A DNA stretch of 36,656 bases, taken from the IMG/VR virus record IMGVR_UViG_3300022752_000192, positions 1-36,656 of that record; one strand, 5' to 3'. A program made the position numbers and the translations under genes. The notes beneath the pieces were generated by a model, which saw only the letters and a program-made list of their open reading frames with translations, had not been told where the DNA came from and made no database searches. Source of the DNA: a virus. How positions within the stretch are numbered: the stretch's first letter is position 1; every line of letters begins with the position of its first letter. Shown piece by piece: positions 1-7,058 of this stretch.

Positions 1-918
1 GCTGTCCCCGTTTTGATCGGGCTGAAGGTCTTCGATGATCGTGACCCCGTGAGGAGCGGAAGCGTATACCGAGTCCACGAACTTCTCAAACAGGTACGGC
101 TTCGTCTTCTGCTCCACGATGATACGCACAAACTTGCCGCGAGTGCGCTCTTCCTCTACCGACAGAGGAACAGTCTCGCTGGCATCGGTGTCATCGTAGC
201 GAATCTGCGTGAAGATCGTATGCGGATTCTTCACGAACTCCAACTGGCGGGTTTCGGTATCAAGAATGTGGAATCCCTTCTTGTCACCGTAGTCGTTCAT
301 GGTGATTTGGTACGGACATCCCAAGTAGTGGATGTTCTCGCGGGAGTGGCGGGTATGAAAATGTCCCGTGTACACAGCCTTGAAACGCTTGAACGGGTCT
401 GCGCTCATGCCTCCGTCAAACGGGGTTCCACGCAGCACCTGATAGCCGTTAAGTTCAAGGTGACCGCACAGTATCTCGGCAGGGGTTTCTGCGATGAACT
501 TCAGAGATTCGGCTTCGTTCTCCTTGTTGATCCACGGCAGCAGCGCAATCGGTGTACCGTCAAATTCAACAGTAGTCGGCTTGTTGTAAACAACGAACTT
601 ATCGGAGAACAGTTCCTGAAGCGAGTTTACCTCGCTCTTGTTCTTGAAGAAGATGTCGTGATTGCCGAGAATGCAGTGCATGACCGCACCGCTCTCCTCA
701 AGCCGCTTGATGAATCCGTTGCGAACCGCGTTCAGGGTGAGGAAGTTCACGAACTTGCGCCGATCAAGAAAGTCACCCATATGAATGATGGTGGTGATTC
801 CCTCCGCTTGGATGCGCGGAAAGAACACGCGATCAAAGAACCGCATGAAGTGTTCCATGAACACAGGGGAATCATTACGCGCACCAAAGTGCGTGTCCGT
901 CACGATGGCAATCTTCAC
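1..918 (-). CDS. 47: gp47-like recombination endonuclease subunit (Mre11/SbcD family), partial
   Basis: Nuclease subunit of the T4 gp46/gp47 (Rad50/Mre11-type) complex that resects DNA ends for recombination-dependent replication. The frame is open without a stop for 306 codons and runs off the left edge, so the C-terminus is missing (T4 gp47 is about 340 aa, so most of the protein is here). Metallophosphoesterase motifs appear in order: DTH at residues 8-10, GDFLD at 48-52, GNHD at 85-88, GH at 152-153 and GHFH at 185-188. These supply the metal-binding Asp, His and Asn residues. The start is a GTG overlapping the gp55 stop as GTGA, and no ATG occurs before residue 21. That overlap suggests translational coupling to gp55. 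gp46 would be expected just beyond the left edge. The family call is firm; the exact start is inferred. Confidence 0.93.
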   Translation of the reverse strand, partial: MKIAIVTDTHFGARNDSPVFMEHFMRFFDRVFFPRIQAEGITTIIHMGDFLDRRKFVNFLTLNAVRNGFIKRLEESGAVMHCILGNHDIFFKNKSEVNSLQELFSDKFVVYNKPTTVEFDGTPIALLPWINKENEAESLKFIAETPAEILCGHLELNGYQVLRGTPFDGGMSADPFKRFKAVYTGHFHTRHSRENIHYLGCPYQITMNDYGDKKGFHILDTETRQLEFVKNPHTIFTQIRYDDTDASETVPLSVEEERTRGKFVRIIVEQKTKPYLFEKFVDSVYASAPHGVTIIEDLQPDQNGDS

Positions 919-1502
919 TTCTTCTTGCCTTTCTTCGCAGGCTTTGGCTTTGCTGCCTTTCGCTTGGGCTTGCTGCTCTTTTTCGGAGCAGGCTCCGCGT
1001 CTACAGGTTCGGTTTTCTTTTCAAAGTTCTGTATGTCTGTCTCGGTAAGGAAAGTGGGCAATGTCTCAAAGTTGTCGCCAACCTTGAGATAGTTCTCGCG
1101 GAACCACTTCTTCATGGACGAATCCACATCGCTCATCTCAATCTTCTTCAGTTTGATGTACGCTTGCTTCTTTTCCTTCTGTATGCGGCGCAGGAACGCA
1201 TAGTAGATGATCTGCGTGAAGTACGAGAACGGATTCTTGGACTTGGACGGATCAAAGTTGTATGCGTACAGCAAACAGTTTTCTATGCCGTCCGAAATCA
1301 TCTCGTCACGATAGGGATAGTTGATGAAGTTAGGCTTGCGGGACAGGTTTTCCGCGATCTTCATAAAGCACTCACCGATGTAGTGCGTCACGGGAGGATG
1401 CTGTTCTCCTGTCTTGTCCGCAGCACGAACAAGCGTTTTCCACGCCCGCATCTCCTCAAAAAATTGCTGATTGTCTATGTAGTGGTCACTCTTCTTTGCC
1501 AT
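915..1502 (-). CDS. 55: gp55-like late-transcription sigma factor
   Basis: T4 gp55 is a minimal sigma-70-family factor that sends host RNA polymerase to late promoters (TATAAATA-type -10, no -35) and works with the sliding clamp. The 195-aa product shows the family core at residues 61-115: YPYRDEMISDGIENCL, an aromatic NPFSYFTQIIYYAF stretch and a basic RRIQKEKKQ end, matching sigma region 2. I chose the ATG at 1502 because AAGGA lies six bases upstream; an in-frame ATG at 1523 has no ribosome site. The last ~22 residues (174-195) are almost only Lys, Pro, Ala and Arg. In T4 the extreme C-terminus is a hydrophobic clamp-binding motif, and I do not see one at the end here. A sigma-70-like promoter sits directly upstream. 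The gene overlaps gp47 by four bases. Confidence 0.92.
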   Translation of the reverse strand: MAKKSDHYIDNQQFFEEMRAWKTLVRAADKTGEQHPPVTHYIGECFMKIAENLSRKPNFINYPYRDEMISDGIENCLLYAYNFDPSKSKNPFSYFTQIIYYAFLRRIQKEKKQAYIKLKKIEMSDVDSSMKKWFRENYLKVGDNFETLPTFLTETDIQNFEKKTEPVDAEPAPKKSSKPKRKAAKPKPAKKGKKK

Positions 1503-1521
1503 CACTGTCCTTTCGGCATAC

Positions 1522-1550
1522 ATTATGAATCAAATCTGCAAGGGTGTCAA
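1522..1550 (-). promoter_or_regulatory. Sigma-70-type promoter for gp55
   Basis: On the minus strand a perfect -35 TTGACA (1550-1545) is followed by a 17-base spacer and a -10 CATAAT (1527-1522; five of six bases match TATAAT). The -35 overlaps the stop codon of the LSm-like gene. The predicted start of transcription falls about 10-15 bases before the gp55 ATG at 1502, leaving room for the AAGGA ribosome site. The near-consensus hexamers at optimal spacing in an intergenic gap make this the best promoter in the window. Host sigma-70 use is inferred. Confidence 0.75.
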
Positions 1551-2428
1551 CCCTCTTCTTCATTTTTTGGTGGTTCGGGCTGCGGTGGCTCGGAGTCTGG
1601 CAGGTAGTCCTTCAAGTACGGCGACCAGTCTTCGTGGCTGTTGCCGTAGTTGGGCTTCTTTTTAAGTTCATCCAAAGGCTCAATCCACTCGTCTTTTGAA
1701 ATCTTTTCGCGCTTGTTCCGCTTTTTCTTTGGCTTCTGTGGCAAGGAGTCACGCTCATCGTTCATCATTTCTTCCATGAACTCCGTTGAGATAAAGTCTT
1801 GAACAGAGTCTTTCAAATAGTCAATGAACCCACTCTCAACCCAACTGCTGAGTATGTCACTTGGAATGCTTACGGAAAACAGTATTCCATCCCCGCGAGG
1901 AGGCATGGGCGGAAGTTTGGGCATCTGAAACGGAGACGGGAAAGGCATTCCCATAGGAAGTGTGTTTTCACCATTTCCCGTTGCGCCATGAACATCTTCT
2001 CGTGCCAACTGCTTGATCATTTCTTCCAGTTTTCGGTCCACATCATCCGAAAGCCGTTGCATCTCTTCCTCGCTCATCTCAAGAGGAAGTTCGGGAGGCA
2101 CAACCGCTGCGGGCTTTCCTGCATTTAAGTCATCGTGTTCTGTCTGCCGTGTGTACAGGCTGATCATGTCTGCATCAGGCGGCAACTCAACCACAATGAA
2201 GTCCAGTGGAATGTCTGCCTCTATTTCAGCAGAACTGCCCAGCCAGTCGGAGAAAAAAATCACATGACGCTTCACCCCGCTGTAGGGATCAGTCTGTATG
2301 TTGTTCATTATCCGCATGGGGCGCAAGAGTTTTATCTTGTCCTTGCTCTTGCCAGACACCTTGGCAATGATCTCTTCGCCGCTGCGTAATTTGAAGACTC
2401 TGAGTTCCGACTTCTTTTTTCTTCTCAT
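1547..2428 (-). CDS. LSm/Sm-like domain protein with acidic, proline-rich C-terminal extension
   Basis: The 293-aa product has a basic start (MRRKKK). Residues about 8-92 look like a small beta-barrel of Sm/LSm type: strand pattern VFKLRSGEEIIAKV, then KIKLLRPMRI, then HVIFFSDW and PLDFIVVELPP. Sm-like proteins of presumed cyanophage origin are known, but their role is not settled; RNA or nucleic-acid binding is the usual family function. The remaining 200 residues include a predicted helical, acidic stretch (118-145), a Met/Pro-rich linker (156-180, MPFPSPFQMPKLPPMPP) and a charged, proline-rich end. The start overlaps the UvsW stop as ATGA, with GGAG seven bases upstream, so it is coupled to uvsW. 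The gp55 promoter begins in its stop codon. No catalytic motif is visible; function is unknown. Confidence 0.7.
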   Translation of the reverse strand: MRRKKKSELRVFKLRSGEEIIAKVSGKSKDKIKLLRPMRIMNNIQTDPYSGVKRHVIFFSDWLGSSAEIEADIPLDFIVVELPPDADMISLYTRQTEHDDLNAGKPAAVVPPELPLEMSEEEMQRLSDDVDRKLEEMIKQLAREDVHGATGNGENTLPMGMPFPSPFQMPKLPPMPPRGDGILFSVSIPSDILSSWVESGFIDYLKDSVQDFISTEFMEEMMNDERDSLPQKPKKKRNKREKISKDEWIEPLDELKKKPNYGNSHEDWSPYLKDYLPDSEPPQPEPPKNEEEG

Positions 2429-3927
2429 GCGTCTTCTCCTAACTGTATCTTGACGAGTTTGTGTTCAAATCCCTCTGCCTCATACAGTTTCATACGCTCA
2501 TTCATGTGCCGAAGGGTGTGATTTTTCCAAGTTTTCCACGAAAGGTCATCGCCTAAATCGTAGAGTCGCGCAACCGTCTTGTCTTGTGATACCCGTAACT
2601 GTCTTCCGATGCTCTGTAGAACGCGAATGCGTGACTTGGATGGCGAAGCAAATATGATGTTGTGGAGGCGGCGGATAGAGATTCCCGTACTGAATGTACC
2701 GTATGAAGCAATGATGACGGCATCGGATTCACTCTCAACAATCTTGCGAATCTCCTCTCTGTCCGCAGCCTCTGTGCCACCATGCACGAAGAATACCTTA
2801 CGCTCTGAAGGAACGCAAGCCCTCACTAGACTATTTAGTACCTTTCCGTGGTCTTCAACGAATTGAAATAGTATGAGCGAGTTACCCTTCAAGCGATTGC
2901 ACATATCGGCAATAAACTTGTTCCGCCTCTGCGAACCAATGATCCACCGTATCTCGTCCTGATACTTGGCGCGTTTCACTGCCTGTCTGTCAAGATCGGG
3001 ATACGACAGCAGCAGGCAGTCAATCTTCAGGTCACTGAGAATGCGCTTCTCCATCAATTCCTTTGTCTTGGTGACCTCGTAAGCGCGTCCAAACAGTCCC
3101 TCTAGAACAAGCCTGTGGGTGTTTGTTCCGTCCAGTGTTCCTGTGGTGCCTACACGATACGGACAGTCCTTAAGTTTGGACATGATAGCAGTAAGGGACT
3201 TGGACTTAAACAAGTGGGCTTCGTCACCAATCACCGCAGAGAACTGCTGAAAGTACTTCTCTGGCTGCTTGAACAGGGACTGCCATGTGGAAACCACCAC
3301 CCGTTTGTCGGTGGTTTTGCTTTCTCCCGCCATGATCTTGTGGCAATTCGTGTCTACGCTCCACCCGTTCACGGACGAGTAGTCTGCGAAATCCGAAACC
3401 ATCTGCTCCACAAGAGAAACGGTAGGTACTACGATCAGCACCTTTTTGCTCTTGGGGATTTTGTCCAGATAGTACCGTATCAGTGCATAGATGATGAGAC
3501 TTTTTCCGCTACCTGTTGGCGACAGCAGCAAGCACCGTTCTTGCGTGAGTGCGTGATGCACGGCATTCACTTGGTGTTCATGTGCGTTCACCTTGCGTCC
3601 TGCCACGGTGACCTGCAAGAAGTTCTCAAGGAAACTCTTCACCGCTGCGGGTGTCATTCCCGATTCATTTCTAGTGGGAAGCGTCACCGTGTAGCCACGG
3701 TCATCCGCGAACTTGCGGATGTAGTCCGTCAGACCAGCGTAAACTAGTCCCGTGTGGACATTGAACAGTTTGATGTCTCCGTTCCACATCCGCGAACGAT
3801 ACGCTGGCATGAACTTGTAGCCCGGAACCTTGAATGTGAAATAGTCGGACAGTTCGTGTGCGATGCCGCGATTGCAGTCCACCCGCACATTCACCGAATC
3901 AACCATGCTCACATCTAGATCAAACAT
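2425..3927 (-). CDS. uvsW: UvsW-like RNA-DNA and DNA helicase (SF2)
   Basis: T4 UvsW is a RecG-like superfamily 2 helicase that unwinds R-loops and branched DNA, driving fork regression and the switch from origin- to recombination-dependent replication. The 500-aa product is almost the T4 length. Motifs appear in order: Walker A SPTGSGKS at residues 136-143, LIVVPTVSLVEQM (motif Ia) at 164-176, DEAH at 235-238, TGTLDG (motif III) at 262-267, and QSIGRQLR (motif VI) near residue 440. The N-terminal ~100 residues match the small UvsW DNA-binding region by position. The ATG follows the deaminase stop directly (TGAATG), and the stop overlaps the next gene, so these genes are translated as a coupled string. 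Confidence 0.93.
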   Translation of the reverse strand: MFDLDVSMVDSVNVRVDCNRGIAHELSDYFTFKVPGYKFMPAYRSRMWNGDIKLFNVHTGLVYAGLTDYIRKFADDRGYTVTLPTRNESGMTPAAVKSFLENFLQVTVAGRKVNAHEHQVNAVHHALTQERCLLLSPTGSGKSLIIYALIRYYLDKIPKSKKVLIVVPTVSLVEQMVSDFADYSSVNGWSVDTNCHKIMAGESKTTDKRVVVSTWQSLFKQPEKYFQQFSAVIGDEAHLFKSKSLTAIMSKLKDCPYRVGTTGTLDGTNTHRLVLEGLFGRAYEVTKTKELMEKRILSDLKIDCLLLSYPDLDRQAVKRAKYQDEIRWIIGSQRRNKFIADMCNRLKGNSLILFQFVEDHGKVLNSLVRACVPSERKVFFVHGGTEAADREEIRKIVESESDAVIIASYGTFSTGISIRRLHNIIFASPSKSRIRVLQSIGRQLRVSQDKTVARLYDLGDDLSWKTWKNHTLRHMNERMKLYEAEGFEHKLVKIQLGEDA

Positions 3928-4479
3928 TCAGAGCAAATCCTTGTTCGTGATCCACTTACCGTCAAATCGGAAAGAGGTTTGCATTCCAAAATCTCCCCTC
4001 CAACCAACAACAGAAACTCCACAGTTTTTTAGCATGGACAGCCCCTCCCATACACTCTTTTTCCACCTATCGGGTGTGCGTTCCACCACAGCAGAAAACG
4101 TGACCACTCTTTTAATCCCAAACTTTATCATGCATCGGGAACACTCGGCGCAAGTAGCCCAGTTACAGTACACAGTCATTCCAGCAACATTTACTCCGTT
4201 TTGAACCGCATCAAATATGAGATTTCTTTCTGCGTGTTCGGTGCAGAAATTCTTGTCTTCTTTGATTACAGGATACCCTGCTTGCACAAGGCGTTCCACT
4301 ACTGCATTACAACGCCCAAAAATAATTCCAGTGCCGTCGTCCACGACAAGCGAAGCACCAACCTGTGTGTTTGGATCTGTGCTTTTGCGAACGTATTTCA
4401 TGGTGTCTTGCAGATACATACGGTCAATCCACCATTTATCGGGATCGCTTTTCAGCAGAGAAGAAAAATCACTGTCCAT
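3928..4479 (-). CDS. cd: dCMP/cytidine deaminase family enzyme (T4 Cd-like)
   Basis: Zinc-dependent deaminase, most likely dCMP to dUMP, feeding dTMP synthesis during phage replication. In the 183-aa product the zinc and proton-transfer motif HAE lies at residues 82-84 and the zinc cysteines at 110 and 113 (TCAEC), followed by a third Cys at 116. The N-terminal DKWWIDRMY and DPNTQVGA stretches are typical of the dCMP deaminase branch, and length is close to T4 Cd (193 aa). The usual Pro before the first cysteine is Thr. I chose the ATG at 4479; a longer reading would need a TTG at 4500. It overlaps the uvsY stop by 11 bases. Specificity for dCMP rather than cytidine is inferred from family and context. 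Confidence 0.88.
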   Translation of the reverse strand: MDSDFSSLLKSDPDKWWIDRMYLQDTMKYVRKSTDPNTQVGASLVVDDGTGIIFGRCNAVVERLVQAGYPVIKEDKNFCTEHAERNLIFDAVQNGVNVAGMTVYCNWATCAECSRCMIKFGIKRVVTFSAVVERTPDRWKKSVWEGLSMLKNCGVSVVGWRGDFGMQTSFRFDGKWITNKDLL

Positions 4480-4903
4480 TTGTGAATCGTCTCCACTCAA
4501 TAGCGTTTCGGATTTTCCAGTGACGGGTGTTTAATTCTTTGATTACTTCTTCTAGCAGAGAAATCTTCTCTTTTTGATACACAATTTTTTGATTGCACTT
4601 GATAACGTCTGTATCAGAATCCAAATACAAATCCAGATCGTTTCTCAGTATCTTGAGCGCAAAAGGTTCCCAACCACGACGATTGAGTTCTTCTTGAGAC
4701 ATCTTGCCCGTATAGTACTCCCACTTTGCACGAAGCATAACACTGCGGTCGGCTTCCGCCTTTCGCAAAGACAGCCGTTCGTCCGTTAAAAAATTCAGAT
4801 ACTTTCCGTGTAACTGAGGAATTTTCAAAGACTCGGTGTCTAGTTCCATCTGATTCAGCACCATGTCTTTTTGTATTTCTGTTCGCAAATCGTCTAGTGT
4901 CAT
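4469..4903 (-). CDS. uvsY: UvsY-like recombination mediator
   Basis: T4 UvsY loads the UvsX recombinase onto single-stranded DNA covered by gp32. The 144-aa product matches UvsY in length (137 aa in T4) and layout: N-terminal TLDDLRTEIQKD, a central IPQLHGKY segment typical of cyanophage UvsY, the conserved RAKWEYYTGK (residues 58-67; T4 has an ARLDYYSGR equivalent), and a C-terminal NTRHWKIRNAIEWRRFTNG with the basic/aromatic end found in the family. GGAG lies six bases before the ATG. It is the first gene of the uvsY-cd-uvsW string. uvsX is not in the window. Confidence 0.88.
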   Translation of the reverse strand: MTLDDLRTEIQKDMVLNQMELDTESLKIPQLHGKYLNFLTDERLSLRKAEADRSVMLRAKWEYYTGKMSQEELNRRGWEPFALKILRNDLDLYLDSDTDVIKCNQKIVYQKEKISLLEEVIKELNTRHWKIRNAIEWRRFTNGQ

Positions 4904-4920
4904 GGGTTCTCCGTGTCAGC

Positions 4921-4948
4921 AGTCTACACGAAATCCCGTGATGGTCAA
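4921..4948 (-). promoter_or_regulatory. Weak candidate promoter upstream of uvsY
   Basis: In the 51-base gap before uvsY the minus strand carries TTGACC (4948-4943), a 16-base spacer and TAGACT (4926-4921). This is a 5/6 match to the -35 and only a 4/6 match to the -10 of sigma-70. The location, between a virion gene and a recombination operon, would suit an early or middle promoter, but the sequence match alone is not strong. Confidence 0.25.
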
Positions 4949-4954
4949 ACAAAA

Positions 4955-5482
4955 TCACAGCACTTCTATATTGTAATATCTGTACGCAAAAGTGGCAGTG
5001 GCTTGAAACGGTTCAGGATCAACAACAGTTGAAGAAAAATCAATTGATGATAGTGTTCGTGGATACAAGCCTTCAAACGTTACATTGATTTTTGGATTTT
5101 TGGTGCTGTTCGTGACTAGTAGATTTGCGGTGGATAGATGGGTGTTGAGTGCGCGTACCTCTGAAAAGTTTTCCACATTTGTAACCGAACGCATCCAGTT
5201 GAATATCTCAAGCCAGTTTTTCATCTCTTCGTCCACTACGAATGTAATGCTCAACTCATCAAAATCCAATTTTGATGGAGCCTTGAGTGGCACAAACGGA
5301 GTAGGCATTTGGACTTCACTCATGGTTACGGTTGGCAGAGAAGCAGTCTGACAAAAATAACTGGTGGTTGGAAGTCTGGCAATCACAAACTTATAGTACG
5401 TTGGTAGTAGCGGATTTATTCGCTCTGGATACCGAGAGGTTATGGTTTCGGGGATGTCTGTGAAATCGTAGGGTATTGCCAT
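4955..5482 (-). CDS. Tail-tube-fold virion protein (gp19-like paralogue)
   Basis: The 175-aa product aligns without gaps to the tail tube protein gp19 of this same window: residues 40-99 here against 41-100 of gp19 show about 14 identities in 60 (shared C, P, P, K, P, F, SIT, D, M and W positions). SYFCQTASLP here corresponds to SFLCKAAQIP in gp19. I read it as a second tube-fold protein, possibly a tube initiator, terminator or head-tail connector piece. In cyanophages gp3 (tail completion) is often listed after gp23, so by position this could be that gene. The ATG at 5482 has no clear Shine-Dalgarno sequence. It lies between the terminator after the capsid gene and uvsY. Tube fold likely; exact role open. 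Confidence 0.65.
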   Translation of the reverse strand: MAIPYDFTDIPETITSRYPERINPLLPTYYKFVIARLPTTSYFCQTASLPTVTMSEVQMPTPFVPLKAPSKLDFDELSITFVVDEEMKNWLEIFNWMRSVTNVENFSEVRALNTHLSTANLLVTNSTKNPKINVTFEGLYPRTLSSIDFSSTVVDPEPFQATATFAYRYYNIEVL

Positions 5483-5499
5483 ACTAGTATGTAGAAACG

Positions 5500-5525
5500 A
5501 AAAGGGGAGGGGTTTCCCCCTCCCC
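5500..5525 (-). terminator. Strong intrinsic terminator after the major capsid gene
   Basis: On the minus strand a perfect 9-bp stem (GGGGAGGGG with CCCCTCCCC) closes a GAAA tetraloop and is followed directly by TTTT. It lies about 25 bases after the gp23 stop and just before the next ATG. This is the only textbook terminator in the window and should end most transcripts of the head operon. Confidence 0.88.
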
Positions 5526-5549
5526 CATCGTGCGGTTTAGTGCAGTCTA

Positions 5550-7004
5550 TTACGATGCAACGCCGTGGAGGTTGTCCACACGGAAGATGCGGTAGTAGAC
5601 GTTTGAACGAGCCTTCAGAGCACCAATACCCTGTGCGCTGCCTTCCGCGAATGGGTTCGCAACCATGCCGTAGCGGGTCTTGAACGCCATCTTGGGCTGG
5701 AAGGTGTCCTGATCAACTGCACGCATCATCTGTAGCGGGACATAGGGGCAGTAGAACAGACCCGCGTCATACGGGCTGGTTCCCTTATATCCAACGCAGA
5801 CGAAGTTGGGGTTCGTCACCGAGGTATCAACATACGGATCAATGTAAACCTTGATCTTACCGTTGAGGGTACCAGCAAAGGTGTTGCCGGTGTCATCAAC
5901 ATCAAGGCTGACATTCAGCGCGGGGCTGATGTTCAGGAAGCCACCCATTGCGAGGGCTGAAGCAACATCTGCCGAGCAGATGATGAAGTTGCCCTTGCCA
6001 CGACGGGTGTCCTTGGCGATCTGGTTGCACTCACGCTCAATCTGGAACATTAGACCACGGAACTTTTCCGCGCTCCAACGACCGTCAGAGTCCTGAATGA
6101 GATCGTAGACACCACCGTAAGCCGAGCCGCTGCTCAGACCACCAGCAACGGTCTTGTAGTACAGATCGGTCTGCTGTGCACCGAGTTTGGCTGTACGATA
6201 GACATTACGGACAACCTCGCGGTTGATTTCAGCAAGGATTTCCGTGCTGAGAATGTTGGCAAGTTCTGTCTCGGCATCAAGACCGTGAACAGCCTTGAGG
6301 TCTTGAGCCAGTTCAATGCTGTACGAGGCAGCAAGCATACGGGTTGCAGCCTGCACACCAACGCGCTCAATGCTGAACGCCATCTCGCTGGGAGCATTGC
6401 CTTCACCAAAGTTTGTGCGAAGAGCCGAACCACTGGTCAAACCACTGCTTGTGATGGGGTTGGTCGAAGTACCAGAGTAGCCGAAGAACGGATCAACGCC
6501 AGTTCCTGGACCAAAGTTGGCAATCGTTCCCGTTGCGCCGCCACCAGCAGTGCCACCAGAGAAACCGCTTTGAGTAACAGCATCCGAACCCGAATAGTTT
6601 GCAGCCGGTTCGTTGTAGAACGCCTCGGTTCCGCTCTGGTTAACGTACTTGCTACGCATTGCGAAGATCAGACCTGTCGGAGCCGACATAGCCTGAACGC
6701 CGCAGATGTCGTAAGCCATGAGGTTAGGCATCGCACGGCGAACCAACTGAATGAGAATGGGGTCGTACCCACGAAGGTTAGCATTCTCTCCACCCGAAGC
6801 CAAGTTAGACATACCTGCTCCAAGGCTGTTGACTGGTGTTCCTGCCTCAACAATCATTTGTTCGCGGATAGACTTCTCTTGGTTTTCAAGAAGCGTGGCA
6901 ATCGTGGCACGCTTGTGAGCGTCCGTGATTGGAGCCATGTCCTTGTGGTCTAGAACAGGCTTCCACTTGCGGAGTGCCTGCTCGGTTAGAAACTTGTTTT
7001 CCAT
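5550..7004 (-). CDS. 23: Major capsid protein gp23
   Basis: Forms the hexamers of the T4-type head (HK97-fold). The 484-aa product has the family's N-terminal pattern: a helical delta region of about 50 residues (LTEQALRKWKPVLDH, LLENQEKSIREQ) followed by IVE-AGTPVNSLGAG. In T4 the protease gp21 removes the first 65 residues after an (I/L)-x-E site; IVE at residues 51-53 fits that rule. Further signatures are RRAMPNLMAYDICGVQ, SGLIFAMRSKY-type GLIFAMRSKYVNQ, a glycine-rich insertion, and C-terminal KTRYGMVANPF. It is encoded after gp21 and gp22 as in T4. AAGGAG lies upstream of the ATG. A strong terminator follows. Confidence 0.96.
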   Translation of the reverse strand: MENKFLTEQALRKWKPVLDHKDMAPITDAHKRATIATLLENQEKSIREQMIVEAGTPVNSLGAGMSNLASGGENANLRGYDPILIQLVRRAMPNLMAYDICGVQAMSAPTGLIFAMRSKYVNQSGTEAFYNEPAANYSGSDAVTQSGFSGGTAGGGATGTIANFGPGTGVDPFFGYSGTSTNPITSSGLTSGSALRTNFGEGNAPSEMAFSIERVGVQAATRMLAASYSIELAQDLKAVHGLDAETELANILSTEILAEINREVVRNVYRTAKLGAQQTDLYYKTVAGGLSSGSAYGGVYDLIQDSDGRWSAEKFRGLMFQIERECNQIAKDTRRGKGNFIICSADVASALAMGGFLNISPALNVSLDVDDTGNTFAGTLNGKIKVYIDPYVDTSVTNPNFVCVGYKGTSPYDAGLFYCPYVPLQMMRAVDQDTFQPKMAFKTRYGMVANPFAEGSAQGIGALKARSNVYYRIFRVDNLHGVAS

Positions 7005-7026
7005 CTTCCTACTCCTTATTTGTGAA

Positions 7027-7039
7027 CGGTCGGTGACCG
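7027..7039 (-). other. Short inverted repeat between gp22 and gp23
   Basis: A 5-bp stem (CGGTC, loop ACC, GACCG) sits in the 54-base gap before the capsid gene. It has no T-tract, so it is not a convincing terminator; it could be an mRNA processing or stability element in the leader, or chance. An AT-rich ACAAATAA stretch lies just downstream, next to the ribosome site. Confidence 0.25.
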
Positions 7040-7058
7040 AAAGAAACTGACTTGAAGA

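Noticed and set aside
13-1092. Long plus-strand open frame of 359 codons at the left end
   Set aside because: It is the complement of gp47 and the end of gp55. The minus frame has the full set of Mre11-type motifs, while the plus frame has no recognisable domain and no ribosome site.
2832-2838. CTAAATA match inside uvsW
   Set aside because: It is within the coding sequence, far from any gene start, and expected by chance for a 7-mer in 36 kb.
4469-4500. Longer deaminase start at TTG 4500 and longer gp13, gp18 and endonuclease starts at GTG/TTG codons
   Set aside because: The downstream ATGs match family N-termini or have better-placed Shine-Dalgarno sequences; the longer forms would place the ribosome site inside the coding sequence or have none.
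7027-7039. Hairpin before gp23 as a terminator
   Set aside because: Five-base stem and no T-tract; kept only as a weak inverted repeat.
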